Source: G963692885 sp964658655
Lineage (GTDB): Bacteria; Acidobacteriota; Terriglobia; Terriglobales; Acidobacteriaceae
Direction of reading: 5' to 3'
Assembly (NCBI GenBank): GCA_964658655.1
Contig: CAZZZL010000005.1
Coordinates: 1-64,000 of the forward strand
Length of the DNA: 64,000 bases
Positions within the stretch are counted from its first letter, which is position 1, and the number at the start of each line of letters is the position of its first letter. A model generated the notes under the pieces. That model was not told the DNA's origin. It ran no database searches and was given only the letters and a program-made list of their open reading frames with translations. Shown piece by piece: positions 26,920-35,392 of this stretch. A program made the translations under genes and the position numbers.

Positions 26920-28071
26920 TTGTCAGCTTTCCTGTTTCCATCTGCGGTTCGTTCCTCGGATCACTCCCCGGCCGATTCCACCCAGCACCTGAGATTAGCT
27001 TCGAGCGCTCGGCGTCGTTGGTCACGCGGACACATCGCGACCGCTGCCTTGCTGTTGTGTGTAGCAGCAGCCGGCTGCAATCGCGCGCCTGGTCCCGACG
27101 TGGTTGCCAAGGTGAATGGCCACGCCATTCAGCGTACGGAGCTTGACCGCTTTTATCAAAGCAGCGCGGCCAACAATGGCCAGCAGCAGCACCCCACGAC
27201 CACTGAGCAGATCAATATCGCCAAGCTCGATATTCTCCGCCAGTTGATTGATGACGAAATGCTACAGCAGCGCGCAGCCAAGTTGAACCTGGTTGCTACG
27301 GACGAGGAAGTGGACGCGAAACTTTCCGAGTTGAAAGCTCCTTATACGCAGGAGGAATTCGATCAGAATTTGAAGGCCAAGGGCATGACTCTCGATGAAG
27401 CGCGCCGCCAGATTCGACGCTCACTGACCAGCGCCAAGTTGATGAATAAGGAGATCATCTCCAAGATCAATGTCACCGACGGCGATATCGCAAATTACTA
27501 CAACGAGAACAAGTCGGCCTTCAACCTGCCCGAACCGGAATATCACCTGGCACAGATTGTCGTGACGACATCGCCGTCAGCGCAGTCCGGAAACCTGCAG
27601 AACAACAAGGCAAGCAACGAGGCTGAAGCAAAAAAGAAGATCGATCAGCTGCATAACCGGCTGGAAAGCGGCGAAGACTTCGGCACACTTGCAGCCAATC
27701 TTTCGGAACAGCCGTCCAATGCCAGCAATGGGGGCGACATGGGCTTCTTTCCTGAGTCGCAGCTGCGTTCCGACCCGCCTGTCTTCGCAGCGGTCACCAA
27801 ATTGAAACCGGGGCAGATCACTGACGTCCTGCCGTCATACACGACCGATTCAACCAAGCGCATTGCAGGCTATGCCATTTACAAGCTGATTGCCACAGAA
27901 GTTGCGGGCCAGCGGCAGTTGAACGATCCGCGCGTACAGCAGGCGATCCGCCAGCAATTGCGCGACGGGCGGGCCCAGTTGCTGAAGAATGCTTATTACG
28001 AAATTCTGCGCGACCAGGCCCGTGTCGAAAACTATTTCGCGGAAGAAGTTTTTCGCAATGGCGCGCACTAG
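26920..28071 (+). CDS. SurA/PpiC-type peptidyl-prolyl isomerase lipoprotein
   Basis: Periplasmic chaperone/isomerase of 383 aa. The start is TTG 26920, preceded by ggagaaggaga. A signal segment ends in LLCVAAAGCNRAP, compatible with lipid attachment at Cys. The SurA N-terminal chaperone fold follows (VVAKVNGHAIQRTELDRF, then LRQLIDDEMLQQRAAKL), then a parvulin domain (YHLAQIVVTT, GEDFGTLAANLSEQPSNASNGG, DMGFFPESQL), which matches the 'A..(H/Q)I....A....G.DF..LA...S.....GGDLG' pattern. The gene lies after the DsbA-like gene and 6 nt before an oxidoreductase gene. Confidence 0.9.
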   Translation: MSAFLFPSAVRSSDHSPADSTQHLRLASSARRRWSRGHIATAALLLCVAAAGCNRAPGPDVVAKVNGHAIQRTELDRFYQSSAANNGQQQHPTTTEQINIAKLDILRQLIDDEMLQQRAAKLNLVATDEEVDAKLSELKAPYTQEEFDQNLKAKGMTLDEARRQIRRSLTSAKLMNKEIISKINVTDGDIANYYNENKSAFNLPEPEYHLAQIVVTTSPSAQSGNLQNNKASNEAEAKKKIDQLHNRLESGEDFGTLAANLSEQPSNASNGGDMGFFPESQLRSDPPVFAAVTKLKPGQITDVLPSYTTDSTKRIAGYAIYKLIATEVAGQRQLNDPRVQQAIRQQLRDGRAQLLKNAYYEILRDQARVENYFAEEVFRNGAH

Positions 28072-28077
28072 ACCGAT

Positions 28078-29073
28078 ATGAAAACTGTGCGCTACGGCAT
28101 TCTCGGTTTTGGCCTGCATGGCATCCGCCGTCTGGTTCCTGCGTTTGGAGAGGCGAAGCAGTCGGCGCTCGAAGGTATCTGGCGGCGTGATGCGGCCAAG
28201 GCAAAACAGAACGGCAGCGAGTTCAGCATTCCGCATGTGTTTGCGTCTGCCGAAGAGCTTTGCACATCGCCCGAGATTGATGCAGTCTTTGTTACGTCTC
28301 CTGACTCGCTGCACTGTGAGCACACGCTGCTCGCACTGGAACATGGCAAGCACGTGTTGTGCGAGAAGCCTCTGGCGATGTCATCTGCAGATGTCGAAAG
28401 CATGATCTCGGCGGCGGATGCCCGAAGTCTCTGCTTTGGCGCTGCGCAGAATTTCCGCTACAACCCCAGTTCAGAGAACATTCGCTCATGGGTTGATGAG
28501 GGCAGGATTGGCGCGCCCCGCCTGGCGCACTGCCAGTTCACGTTTGACGCGAAGACGAGCGCCCGGCAATGGGTCTACGATCCTTCGCTGGCTCTTGGCG
28601 GCCCTATCGGCGACGTCGGCTCACACTGCATAGACCTGCTGCGTTTCCTGCTCGCAGATGAGGTCACGCAGGTCGCTGCCGTTGCCCATGGCGATGCTGT
28701 TTCCGGGCCGCTCGAAGCCGGTGCTGCGCTATCCCTCAGCTTCAGCCGCGGAACCTTTGCAGCGGTGACCGTCAGCTTCCGCGGAGCCTATCGCACAGCC
28801 GTCGAAATCTCAGGCGAAACCGGCCAGATCAGTGCCGAGAATGGCTTGTCCTCTGACTGGACAGTGCCGGTTACACTTCTACGAAACGGCGATGCTGAAG
28901 TTGTAGACAACATCTCAAACGCCGGTTCATACAGCAGGATGCTCGATGGTTTTTCTGCCTGGACGCAGGGTGGACCGCAATATCTTTCGCCGGGTAAGGA
29001 CGCACTCAAGACACAGCAGGTACTCGACGGTGCATATGCCAGTTTAAAAACAGGTCGCACAGTAAAGCTGTAG
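28078..29073 (+). CDS. Gfo/Idh/MocA family NAD(P)-dependent oxidoreductase
   Basis: Two-domain sugar or inositol dehydrogenase-like enzyme of 331 aa. The Rossmann dinucleotide loop is GILGFGLHG (about 7-15), and the signature C-E-K-P-L-A of the family appears in HVLCEKPLAM. The C-terminal alpha/beta domain contains GGPIGDVGSHCIDLLRFL, where the D-V-G-x-H set is usual for substrate binding. It begins 6 nt after the SurA-like stop codon, so it should be co-transcribed. The substrate is unknown. Confidence 0.9.
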   Translation: MKTVRYGILGFGLHGIRRLVPAFGEAKQSALEGIWRRDAAKAKQNGSEFSIPHVFASAEELCTSPEIDAVFVTSPDSLHCEHTLLALEHGKHVLCEKPLAMSSADVESMISAADARSLCFGAAQNFRYNPSSENIRSWVDEGRIGAPRLAHCQFTFDAKTSARQWVYDPSLALGGPIGDVGSHCIDLLRFLLADEVTQVAAVAHGDAVSGPLEAGAALSLSFSRGTFAAVTVSFRGAYRTAVEISGETGQISAENGLSSDWTVPVTLLRNGDAEVVDNISNAGSYSRMLDGFSAWTQGGPQYLSPGKDALKTQQVLDGAYASLKTGRTVKL

Positions 29074-29127
29074 CTTTGCACCGACAGGCGCGGATCATGG
29101 GCCGGGATCTGGGCCTGTCGCATCAGT

Positions 29128-30807
29128 CTAGGTGTCGTCGTAATCCTCGGTGAGCGAAACCAGGAACGCCACCAATGCTGTTACATCTGACTGACTCAAC
29201 GACATGTTGGCAAACTCAGGCGGCGCATTACGCATTGCACCGCCATGGGCCAGTTGCGACATATTGATGTAGTGTGCGATTACATCATTGAACGTCTCGG
29301 CACTGCCGTTATGAAAGTAGGGCGCCGAGTCGGAAAGATCACGCAGGACAGGTGTCTTGAACTGCGCGATGGTCGATGCGAGCCCCTGGTCCGCTGAGCA
29401 ATCTTTGCCGGTGGCACATACGAAGCTGGCAAGATTCGTCTGCGGATTGGGCATGTCGGGGTTGAGATAGGTATTCCACAACCCAAGGTCCGCATAGGCA
29501 GAATTGCCCGCCGAAGCGGCATGACGAAATGTCTCCATTGCATTCGGATGGCTCGACGATGCCGGCATGTACGCATCGAAGTTTGCCTGGCGCTGCGCAT
29601 TCGTCGGCACAGCCAGATTTGCAAATGCCCCGGCACCGTGCACGCCGTCGTACTCGGCCTGCGAGACACCGCTGTTATGAAAAACAAAGTCGGAGAAATC
29701 CGGCGCCTGGTGGCAGGCAATGCAGTTCCCTGCATGTGCATTCGTCGTGCCGGCTGCAGCGGACGTCAGAAATATTTTCAGGCCCTGTAGCTCCGTGGCG
29801 CCGAATTTGTATTCCTGTGGGTGGTATTTGTAGGAGCCGTCGGCCGCAGTAATGTAAACGGGATTGGTGAGCGCGAGTACCTGGCTGGCAAGGCGCGCGT
29901 TGTAGGACGCCTTGCTTTCGCCTGCGAGCGGCGCTGCCGGCAGATGATTCACTCGTAGAAAATTGTCGTAAGGCGAGCCGATGAAATTGCCCAGCTCATC
30001 CCGATGAAAAAGCAGGTCCTTCATGTACTGGCCGATACAGATCGCAATCTCATGCACAATCTGCTCATCGGTCGCGGTCGACACGTCAAGACGCTGGGCA
30101 GCAGGCAGCAGAATATCGCTGGTGATCCGCGGGTCAGTGCCTTTGAAAATCACCGCATAGCTCAGGCCATCCAGACGATCTGCAGCGAGCTGGCTGCTGC
30201 CATCGTCCTCGCGCACCACCTTCGCGATGTGCGCTATCGCCTGGTGATATTGCGCGGGTGTCCAGCCGAAGTTACGGCCGGTAAGCGTGCCGACAATCAG
30301 TTCCTCGGCAGAGGCAAATTCCCCATCAAAGTGCAGGAACATCGGGCCGGAGCGAGCTGCGAAGGAGTCGACCATCTGCATGGAATTGCGCGGTGTGTGA
30401 TCGAAACCGTTGGCCTGTGGGCGTGGGATCGGACTGCGCGTCGTAAAGTCGGCATAGGTTCGATTGCCGCCTCCGGATACTCCTTCAAACTCTGTGACGA
30501 AATGGCAGGATCGGCAATTCACCGCCTGCCCGGCGAACGGCCCGGGGAGCGTACCGGTTGTCGTTTCCACTGACGCGACAAATGGATCTCCGGCGGGCAA
30601 CGCGTTGTTGACGCCCGTCATATTGGCCGCGAAAAATTCGCCAAAGCGCGTGTCGAGAAAGAGTGCTTCACCAATCGGGTCGGCAGACGGTACTGTGTCC
30701 ACTTCAGTCGATGCAGCAGGGGCCTGGCCGGCGCCGCAGCCGACAGAGATGGCGAGAAGAACGAGCGCCAGCGACGCCCATAGGACAGTTGAGATTCTGG
30801 ACGTCAC
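29128..30807 (-). CDS. di-heme cytochrome c peroxidase/MauG-like protein
   Basis: Exported c-type cytochrome of 559 aa, last gene of a three-gene coupled operon. A signal or lipoprotein leader (VLWASLALVLLAISVGC) is followed by two heme sites: C98-R-S-C101-H102 and C362-I-A-C365-H366. The C-terminal segment FKTPVLRDLSDSAPYFHNGS is typical of the CcpA/MauG superfamily, where it reaches the active-site heme. The start is GTG 30807, with aggag 7 nt upstream and a 4-nt overlap with the preceding cytochrome gene; a longer reading to 30957 would overlap that gene deeply. It probably reduces peroxide or oxidises a partner in the periplasm, fed by the small cytochrome. Confidence 0.85.
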   Translation of the reverse strand: MTSRISTVLWASLALVLLAISVGCGAGQAPAASTEVDTVPSADPIGEALFLDTRFGEFFAANMTGVNNALPAGDPFVASVETTTGTLPGPFAGQAVNCRSCHFVTEFEGVSGGGNRTYADFTTRSPIPRPQANGFDHTPRNSMQMVDSFAARSGPMFLHFDGEFASAEELIVGTLTGRNFGWTPAQYHQAIAHIAKVVREDDGSSQLAADRLDGLSYAVIFKGTDPRITSDILLPAAQRLDVSTATDEQIVHEIAICIGQYMKDLLFHRDELGNFIGSPYDNFLRVNHLPAAPLAGESKASYNARLASQVLALTNPVYITAADGSYKYHPQEYKFGATELQGLKIFLTSAAAGTTNAHAGNCIACHQAPDFSDFVFHNSGVSQAEYDGVHGAGAFANLAVPTNAQRQANFDAYMPASSSHPNAMETFRHAASAGNSAYADLGLWNTYLNPDMPNPQTNLASFVCATGKDCSADQGLASTIAQFKTPVLRDLSDSAPYFHNGSAETFNDVIAHYINMSQLAHGGAMRNAPPEFANMSLSQSDVTALVAFLVSLTEDYDDT

Positions 30808-31226
30808 GGCTGCACTCCTGTTGCGGGTACGGTGGCTGGCGATGGAGAGACTGCATTCAGGCTTCGGACATATGCAATGAGCTGCCAGCGCTCTTTTTCC
30901 GGGAGTGCTCCCCAGCTCGGCATTCCCTTGTAGGGATTGCCATTTTTGAGCAGCCACGCAATATCGCCGTCTGTAGTGCCGGCAATGCGATCGCTCCGCA
31001 GCGTTGGCCGATTGCTTTTACCCACGGCACCTTCGCCGTGGCATTTGGCGCAGTTGTTTGCAAACAGGTTTGCACCTGAGGCGATTGCGTCGGGATTGCC
31101 AGCGAGCGGATTGGTACGCGCGTGATCGGCAGCCGGCACTTTCTTCAGCCAGGAGCCATCGGCGATGGCATAACAAGTAAGTGAGGCGCAGCAGAGAACA
31201 GCCGCGGTAAGCAAACGAGCTTTCAT
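30804..31226 (-). CDS. small mono-heme c-type cytochrome
   Basis: Periplasmic electron carrier of 140 aa. The signal peptide (LLTAAVLCCASLTCYA) precedes a class I cytochrome c domain with heme site C59-A-K-C62-H63 and a likely axial Met in NPYKGMPSWG (about M103). The terminal helix ERWQLIAYVRSL is characteristic. It overlaps the upstream outer-membrane gene by 4 nt (ATGA) and the downstream di-heme gene by 4 nt (GTGA), so all three products are translationally coupled. It probably donates electrons to the di-heme protein. Confidence 0.9.
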   Translation of the reverse strand: MKARLLTAAVLCCASLTCYAIADGSWLKKVPAADHARTNPLAGNPDAIASGANLFANNCAKCHGEGAVGKSNRPTLRSDRIAGTTDGDIAWLLKNGNPYKGMPSWGALPEKERWQLIAYVRSLNAVSPSPATVPATGVQP

Positions 31227-32182
31227 TGTTTCCTCCGGAACCAGTCACGGAATTGCTGAATTTCATACGAGACGCCGACGCGCCAGAGCACGCCCGCGGA
31301 ATTGTCATCAAGGCCGAACTCGGGCGAAAACTTGTAGGTCAGGCCGCCCGGAGTGGCGAGCGCAAGGACCGGTCCGACATATTGCTGCGTCTGCTTGATG
31401 CCGAAGCCGCCAGTCGTTCCGTGGCCACCGGCAGTGCCGAGGCCGCCAAAGAGTTCGGCACCAGCCGACATATTCTGACGGCAGAAGGTGCAGGGCTTGC
31501 TGCCACCGGAGTTTGTAAGCGGATGGGCCGCAGCAACGGCATAGCCGAAGGACCATGGCTCGTTGTGGTTCACTGCCTTTTCCGCGATGAAGTTCTCCGA
31601 GATATTGAAACCCTTTACGTTGCTCGAAAGAATCAATTTGCCTTCCATCGACCGCTCGACTTCCTTACGGAGCACGGCATTCGCGGCCTGCAGTGTGGTC
31701 ACACTCGTGTTGCCGGTGATTTCCAGGAAGCTTTTGTCGGCCGCGCTCACGTCCTCATACTCGATGTACAGAACGGGATTGATCCAATACTCGCGAGGGA
31801 GGGGGCGCAAGCGGTTCTCGAACCGGAATCCGGTGAAGATGATCGAATCGTTGTTCGTCGCCTGACCCTGGAGGTAGACCTCGCTGGTCCACCAGGCGCG
31901 GACGCCGTATTCAAACTCGACGGTTGGGGCGAAAAAGCCATTCGCGTTCTTGATGCCGGCCGCAATATTCTGGCTTTCGATTTCCAAGTTGCCCGGCTCC
32001 TCAAGGACCGAGGAGTAGGTGACGAAGTATGGGGGTTCCTGCTGCGCCCGGGCCGGGAGCCAGGCTGCGATACAGATCAACAGGCTCGTCGCTCCAAAAA
32101 GGAAGGGGTAGGCAGAACTTCGCCTCAACAATTTCCAGCAACTACCAACCACGGGTAAAGCCTCCACAGAAACGCAACCCAA
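31223..32182 (-). CDS. predicted outer-membrane beta-barrel protein
   Basis: Exported protein of 319 aa, first gene of the cytochrome operon. The signal peptide ends at LPARAQ. The mature part begins PPYFVTYSSVLEEPGNLEIE, then alternates hydrophobic and polar residues in strands (VEFEYGVRAWWTSEVYLQGQ and similar), typical of transporter-like or copper-associated barrels. A short Cys pair (KPCTFC) could bind metal. It ends in charged residues rather than aromatic Phe, so barrel status is inferred. Two ACTAAAT repeats and a promoter lie just upstream. It could serve as the pore for the substrate of the periplasmic cytochromes. Confidence 0.6.
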   Translation of the reverse strand: MGCVSVEALPVVGSCWKLLRRSSAYPFLFGATSLLICIAAWLPARAQQEPPYFVTYSSVLEEPGNLEIESQNIAAGIKNANGFFAPTVEFEYGVRAWWTSEVYLQGQATNNDSIIFTGFRFENRLRPLPREYWINPVLYIEYEDVSAADKSFLEITGNTSVTTLQAANAVLRKEVERSMEGKLILSSNVKGFNISENFIAEKAVNHNEPWSFGYAVAAAHPLTNSGGSKPCTFCRQNMSAGAELFGGLGTAGGHGTTGGFGIKQTQQYVGPVLALATPGGLTYKFSPEFGLDDNSAGVLWRVGVSYEIQQFRDWFRRKQ

Positions 32183-32224
32183 AGTGCGGGGACGGGACTG
32201 AAAATTTCTCGACGGCGAATTAGG

Positions 32225-32277
32225 ACTAAATCCGTCGTAGATAAAAGGAGACTAAATTGGTCGTATCTCAGCGTCAA
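32225..32277 (-). promoter_or_regulatory. promoter with tandem ACTAAAT operator upstream of the cytochrome operon
   Basis: On the minus strand a -35 box TTGACG (32272-32277) and a -10-like TAGTCT (32249-32254) are separated by exactly 17 nt. Two copies of a plus-strand direct repeat, G(G/A)ACTAAAT-nn-GTCGTA, begin at 32223 and 32249 (ACTAAAT at 32225-32231 and 32251-32257, 26 nt apart, about two and a half helical turns). The second copy overlaps the -10 element, as expected for a repressor. The half-site style resembles Rrf2-family operators, but the regulator is not known. Confidence 0.5.
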
Positions 32278-32322
32278 CTTTAGGAATTTTTATCGTTTAC
32301 GAGACAGGGCGGACCAGGAGAG

Positions 32323-33357
32323 CTAAAAGTGCTGCCAACCGGCCGGCTGGAGCGATTTTCTTCGGCCTGTGCTGGAAATAAGGACGACCCGTCCGGCCTT
32401 GGATCCGGCGCCACGGGCGATCATGCGGCCGATGGGCTGAATGGCAACACCGCCGAGCTTTTTCGGAATACCTGACCCAGGCGAAGCCGTGAAAAGCAGC
32501 TCGTAGTCGTCGCCGCCGTGCAAGGCCTCGTCGAGGGTCGCACCCGGAAACACCGGCACGGCGATTGCATCCAGCTCCGCATCGAGCATCGATTCCTCGC
32601 ACAGGTGGAGAAGGTCAACGGAGAGCCCGTCGCTAATATCGATACACGCTGTGGCAAGTTTGCGCCGCAACAGGGCCTGTCCGATAGCCAAGCGCGGTTG
32701 AGGGTAGAAATGCGGATGCTCCGGCGCATTCGTGGGAGTTTCTCGAGTGGCAGACGCGAGCTTGGCCAGTTCTGCAGCGGCCCCGCCAAGTCTCCCGGTG
32801 ACGTAGAGAAAGTCGCCTGGGCGTGCCGTTGATCGTAGCAGGGCGCGGCCTTTCGGGGCGGCTCCTACGACAATGATGTCAGCAACGGCTGTTGGCGATT
32901 CGGAGAGGTCTCCGCCTGCCAGCGTAACTCCGTGAACAGCCGCGAGTGCAAGCAGGCCGGTGTAGAACCGGTCCAGCCAGGATTGATGGCTCGGCTTCGA
33001 TTCTTTTTTTGATCGTGGATAGATGGACGCTTTAAGGGCAGGCCGGGTCAGGGCGACGGGAATCGCAAGCGAGACAAAGGCTGCGACCGGCCGCCCTCCC
33101 ATCGAGGCAATATCGCTCAATCCGCGCGCTAGGCATTTGTGCCCGATTGCCTCGGGAGGATGCGTATGCAGATGAAAATGCCGACCCTCGATTGAGAAGT
33201 CGGTGGTGACCAACATCTCTTCGCCAGCGCGAGGACTCAGGATGGCGCAATCGTCACCGATCCCGAGTCGTACACCTTTGCCGGCGCGCGCCAGGGCCCG
33301 AATCCCACGGAGAATGCCGCGCTCACTGTTTTCCGCATCGCGGTTTCGAGAAGCCAT
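32323..33357 (-). CDS. thiL: thiamine-monophosphate kinase
   Basis: Phosphorylates thiamine monophosphate to thiamine diphosphate, the last step of the cofactor pathway. The protein has 344 aa from the chosen start at 33357 (MASRNRDAEN), which places the start at the conserved N-terminus. Family motifs are VRLGIGDDCAIL, VTTDFSIEGRHF, GRGLSDIASMGG-like ARGLSDIASMGG, TLAGGDLSES, DISDGLSVDLLHLC and HGGDDYELLFT, covering the ATP and metal sites of the PurM-like fold. It stands alone in the same direction as the catalase gene, with a terminator between. Confidence 0.93.
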   Translation of the reverse strand: MASRNRDAENSERGILRGIRALARAGKGVRLGIGDDCAILSPRAGEEMLVTTDFSIEGRHFHLHTHPPEAIGHKCLARGLSDIASMGGRPVAAFVSLAIPVALTRPALKASIYPRSKKESKPSHQSWLDRFYTGLLALAAVHGVTLAGGDLSESPTAVADIIVVGAAPKGRALLRSTARPGDFLYVTGRLGGAAAELAKLASATRETPTNAPEHPHFYPQPRLAIGQALLRRKLATACIDISDGLSVDLLHLCEESMLDAELDAIAVPVFPGATLDEALHGGDDYELLFTASPGSGIPKKLGGVAIQPIGRMIARGAGSKAGRVVLISSTGRRKSLQPAGWQHF

Positions 33358-33400
33358 GGTTTGAGGATAGACGACCCTGCATACTGCCCGGACCGCCACG

Positions 33401-33430
33401 AAAAAACGGGCTGCCGTTCATGGCAGCCCG
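33401..33430 (-). terminator. rho-independent terminator after the catalase gene
   Basis: A perfect 9-bp stem CGGGCTGCC/GGCAGCCCG (33407-33430) is followed on the minus strand by six T residues. It lies 20 nt beyond the catalase stop codon and upstream of thiL. Confidence 0.88.
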
Positions 33431-33451
33431 CTCGGTATTGTCTGTACGGGT

Positions 33452-35011
33452 TTACTTTTCGGGACGACGCTGCGAGGGCGCCGTGCCGGCGCCGACCGGT
33501 TCGTGCTCCATCTGTGGCTCTTCGATGCCGGGCTTGCTCAGGCTTTTTTGGACACGCGCTGCGTAGTCTTTATCAGCCTTGGCAAACATCTCGATCGCCA
33601 GTTTCTGGATGCGCTCCGGTGTCTGTCCCAGGCCACCGGCGATGTTGGTAGCGAGGATGTTCTTCTGTTCCTCTGACATCAGGCGGAACAGATCGCCTGC
33701 CTGCGCATAGTCGTCATTGCCGATGTGGTGGTCGTAGCGATCAGCCGGCTGTCCAGACAGAGCGATAGGCTGCTCTTTATAGTTATGGTTTTCCGTGGCG
33801 CCGCCAAAGCTGTTCGGCTCGTAATTCGGCGTGCTTCCGCCGTTGCCGTCAAAGCGCATGGCACCATCGCGGTTATAGCTGAACACCGGGCATTTCGGAG
33901 CGTTTACGGGCAGCGACTCGTAGTTGGTACCGATGCGGTAACGATGCGCGTCAGGGTATGAGACGAGACGTGCCTGCAGAACCTTGTCCGGCGAGAAGCC
34001 CATGCCGGGCACAATATTGACCGGGTTGAAGGCCGCCTGCTCAACATCCTGATGGTAGTTTTCAGGGTTGCGATTGAGTTCGAGTTCGCCGACGTCCACG
34101 AGCGGGTAGTCCTTATGCGACCAGACCTTGGTGAGGTCGAACGGGTTCACCTTGTAGTTGGCAGCCTCTGCTTCGGGCATGATCTGAATCGCGACGCGCC
34201 ACTTCGGGAAGTTTCCTGTCTCGATGGAGTGGAACAGGTCACGCTGCGAGTAGTCAGGATCGGATCCGGCAAGCTGCTCTGCGACGTCTGCCGGCAGATT
34301 CTTGATCCCCTGCTTGGTCTTGAAATGCCACTTGACGTAGAACAACTCGTTGTTTGCGTTATAAAGCGAGAATGTGTGGCTGGAATAGCCGTTCATGTGG
34401 CGATAACCATCGGGAATGCCGCGGTCGCTGAACAAAATGGTGACCTGATGCAAGGCCTCAGGCGAAAGGGTCCAGTAATCCCACATCATGGTCGGGGACT
34501 TGAGGTTGGTCTGCGGACACCGCTTCTGGGTGTGGATGAAATCGCCAAACTTGAGAGGATCGCGGATAAAGAAGACAGGCGTGTTGTTGCCCGTCATGTC
34601 CCAGTTGCCCTCTTCGGTGTAGAACTTGACTGAAAAACCGCGCGGGTCGCGAGCTGTGTCTGCCGAACCTTTCTCGCCACCAACGGTCGAGAAGCGTGCG
34701 AACGTCTCGCAGGTGTTGCCTACCTTGGAAAACAGCTTGGCCGTCGTGTACTTGCTGATGTCGTGGGTGACAGTGAACGTTCCATAGGCGCCTGAACCCT
34801 TGGCATGGACGACGCGCTCGGGCACGCGTTCGCGGTTAAACTGGGCCATTTTCTCGAAAAGCAGGTAGTCCTGCATCAGCAGAGGGCCGCGTGCGCCGGC
34901 GGAGAGCGAATTCTGGTTGTCGCCGACCGGGCGGCCACTATTCGTGGTCATGGTCGGGGGAGTAGGATAATTACCGTTACCGTTCGTGCCGTGGCCGTTT
35001 TCATTCGCCAT
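33452..35011 (-). CDS. katA: monofunctional heme catalase
   Basis: Clade-3-like small-subunit catalase of 519 aa that dismutates hydrogen peroxide. The catalytic His is in ERVVHAKGSGAYG (His69), the catalytic Asn in MTGNNTPVFFIRD, and the proximal heme-ligand Tyr in RLVSYPDAHRYRIG. The N-terminal 30 residues are Gly/Asn-rich and variable. The start at 35011 is chosen because gagga is well spaced; a start at 35059 is possible. A promoter with a Fur/PerR-like box lies about 165 nt upstream. The symbol is by family resemblance only. Confidence 0.95.
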   Translation of the reverse strand: MANENGHGTNGNGNYPTPPTMTTNSGRPVGDNQNSLSAGARGPLLMQDYLLFEKMAQFNRERVPERVVHAKGSGAYGTFTVTHDISKYTTAKLFSKVGNTCETFARFSTVGGEKGSADTARDPRGFSVKFYTEEGNWDMTGNNTPVFFIRDPLKFGDFIHTQKRCPQTNLKSPTMMWDYWTLSPEALHQVTILFSDRGIPDGYRHMNGYSSHTFSLYNANNELFYVKWHFKTKQGIKNLPADVAEQLAGSDPDYSQRDLFHSIETGNFPKWRVAIQIMPEAEAANYKVNPFDLTKVWSHKDYPLVDVGELELNRNPENYHQDVEQAAFNPVNIVPGMGFSPDKVLQARLVSYPDAHRYRIGTNYESLPVNAPKCPVFSYNRDGAMRFDGNGGSTPNYEPNSFGGATENHNYKEQPIALSGQPADRYDHHIGNDDYAQAGDLFRLMSEEQKNILATNIAGGLGQTPERIQKLAIEMFAKADKDYAARVQKSLSKPGIEEPQMEHEPVGAGTAPSQRRPEK

Positions 35012-35171
35012 ACGTATTCCTCGCGTGTCTTGCTGGTTGGCAGTGGATGGGTGGCTCATCAGGCGTTCGGGCCTGGAGCGAATCGTCTGAACTGCGAAAG
35101 CGCTAAACCTGGTGGTTTCGGCGGCCGGGAAATCGGATTCCGTACGACACCCAGCGCAGTAACTGCTATCA

Positions 35172-35204
35172 AATGATAATAGTTATTCTTCAGTGCTTTG
35201 TAAA
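35172..35204 (-). promoter_or_regulatory. catalase promoter with overlapping PerR/Fur-like box
   Basis: On the minus strand TTTACA (35199-35204) and TATTAT (35176-35181) are separated by 17 nt, a good sigma-70 promoter. An imperfect inverted repeat AATGATAATAGTTATTCTT (35172-35190; ATAA-TAG-TTAT core, 6 of 8 arm positions paired) covers the -10. The sequence resembles Fur/PerR-family boxes, which commonly control catalases. Assignment of the regulator is inference. Confidence 0.6.
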
Positions 35205-35392
35205 GCCGGGTTCAGTTCCATCGATCACGGGCGGTACGCATGACGTGCCGCAACCATATGGGAACATCTCTCATTGACTTTGATGCCGGATCTCGATTGC
35301 AAGTGTGCAACGAGACAGACTGCCGAGATCGGTTGGCGTGCTGAACAAGAGCAGAGCTTAGTACCCAAGTAAATTATCGCCTGGCGACTTAT

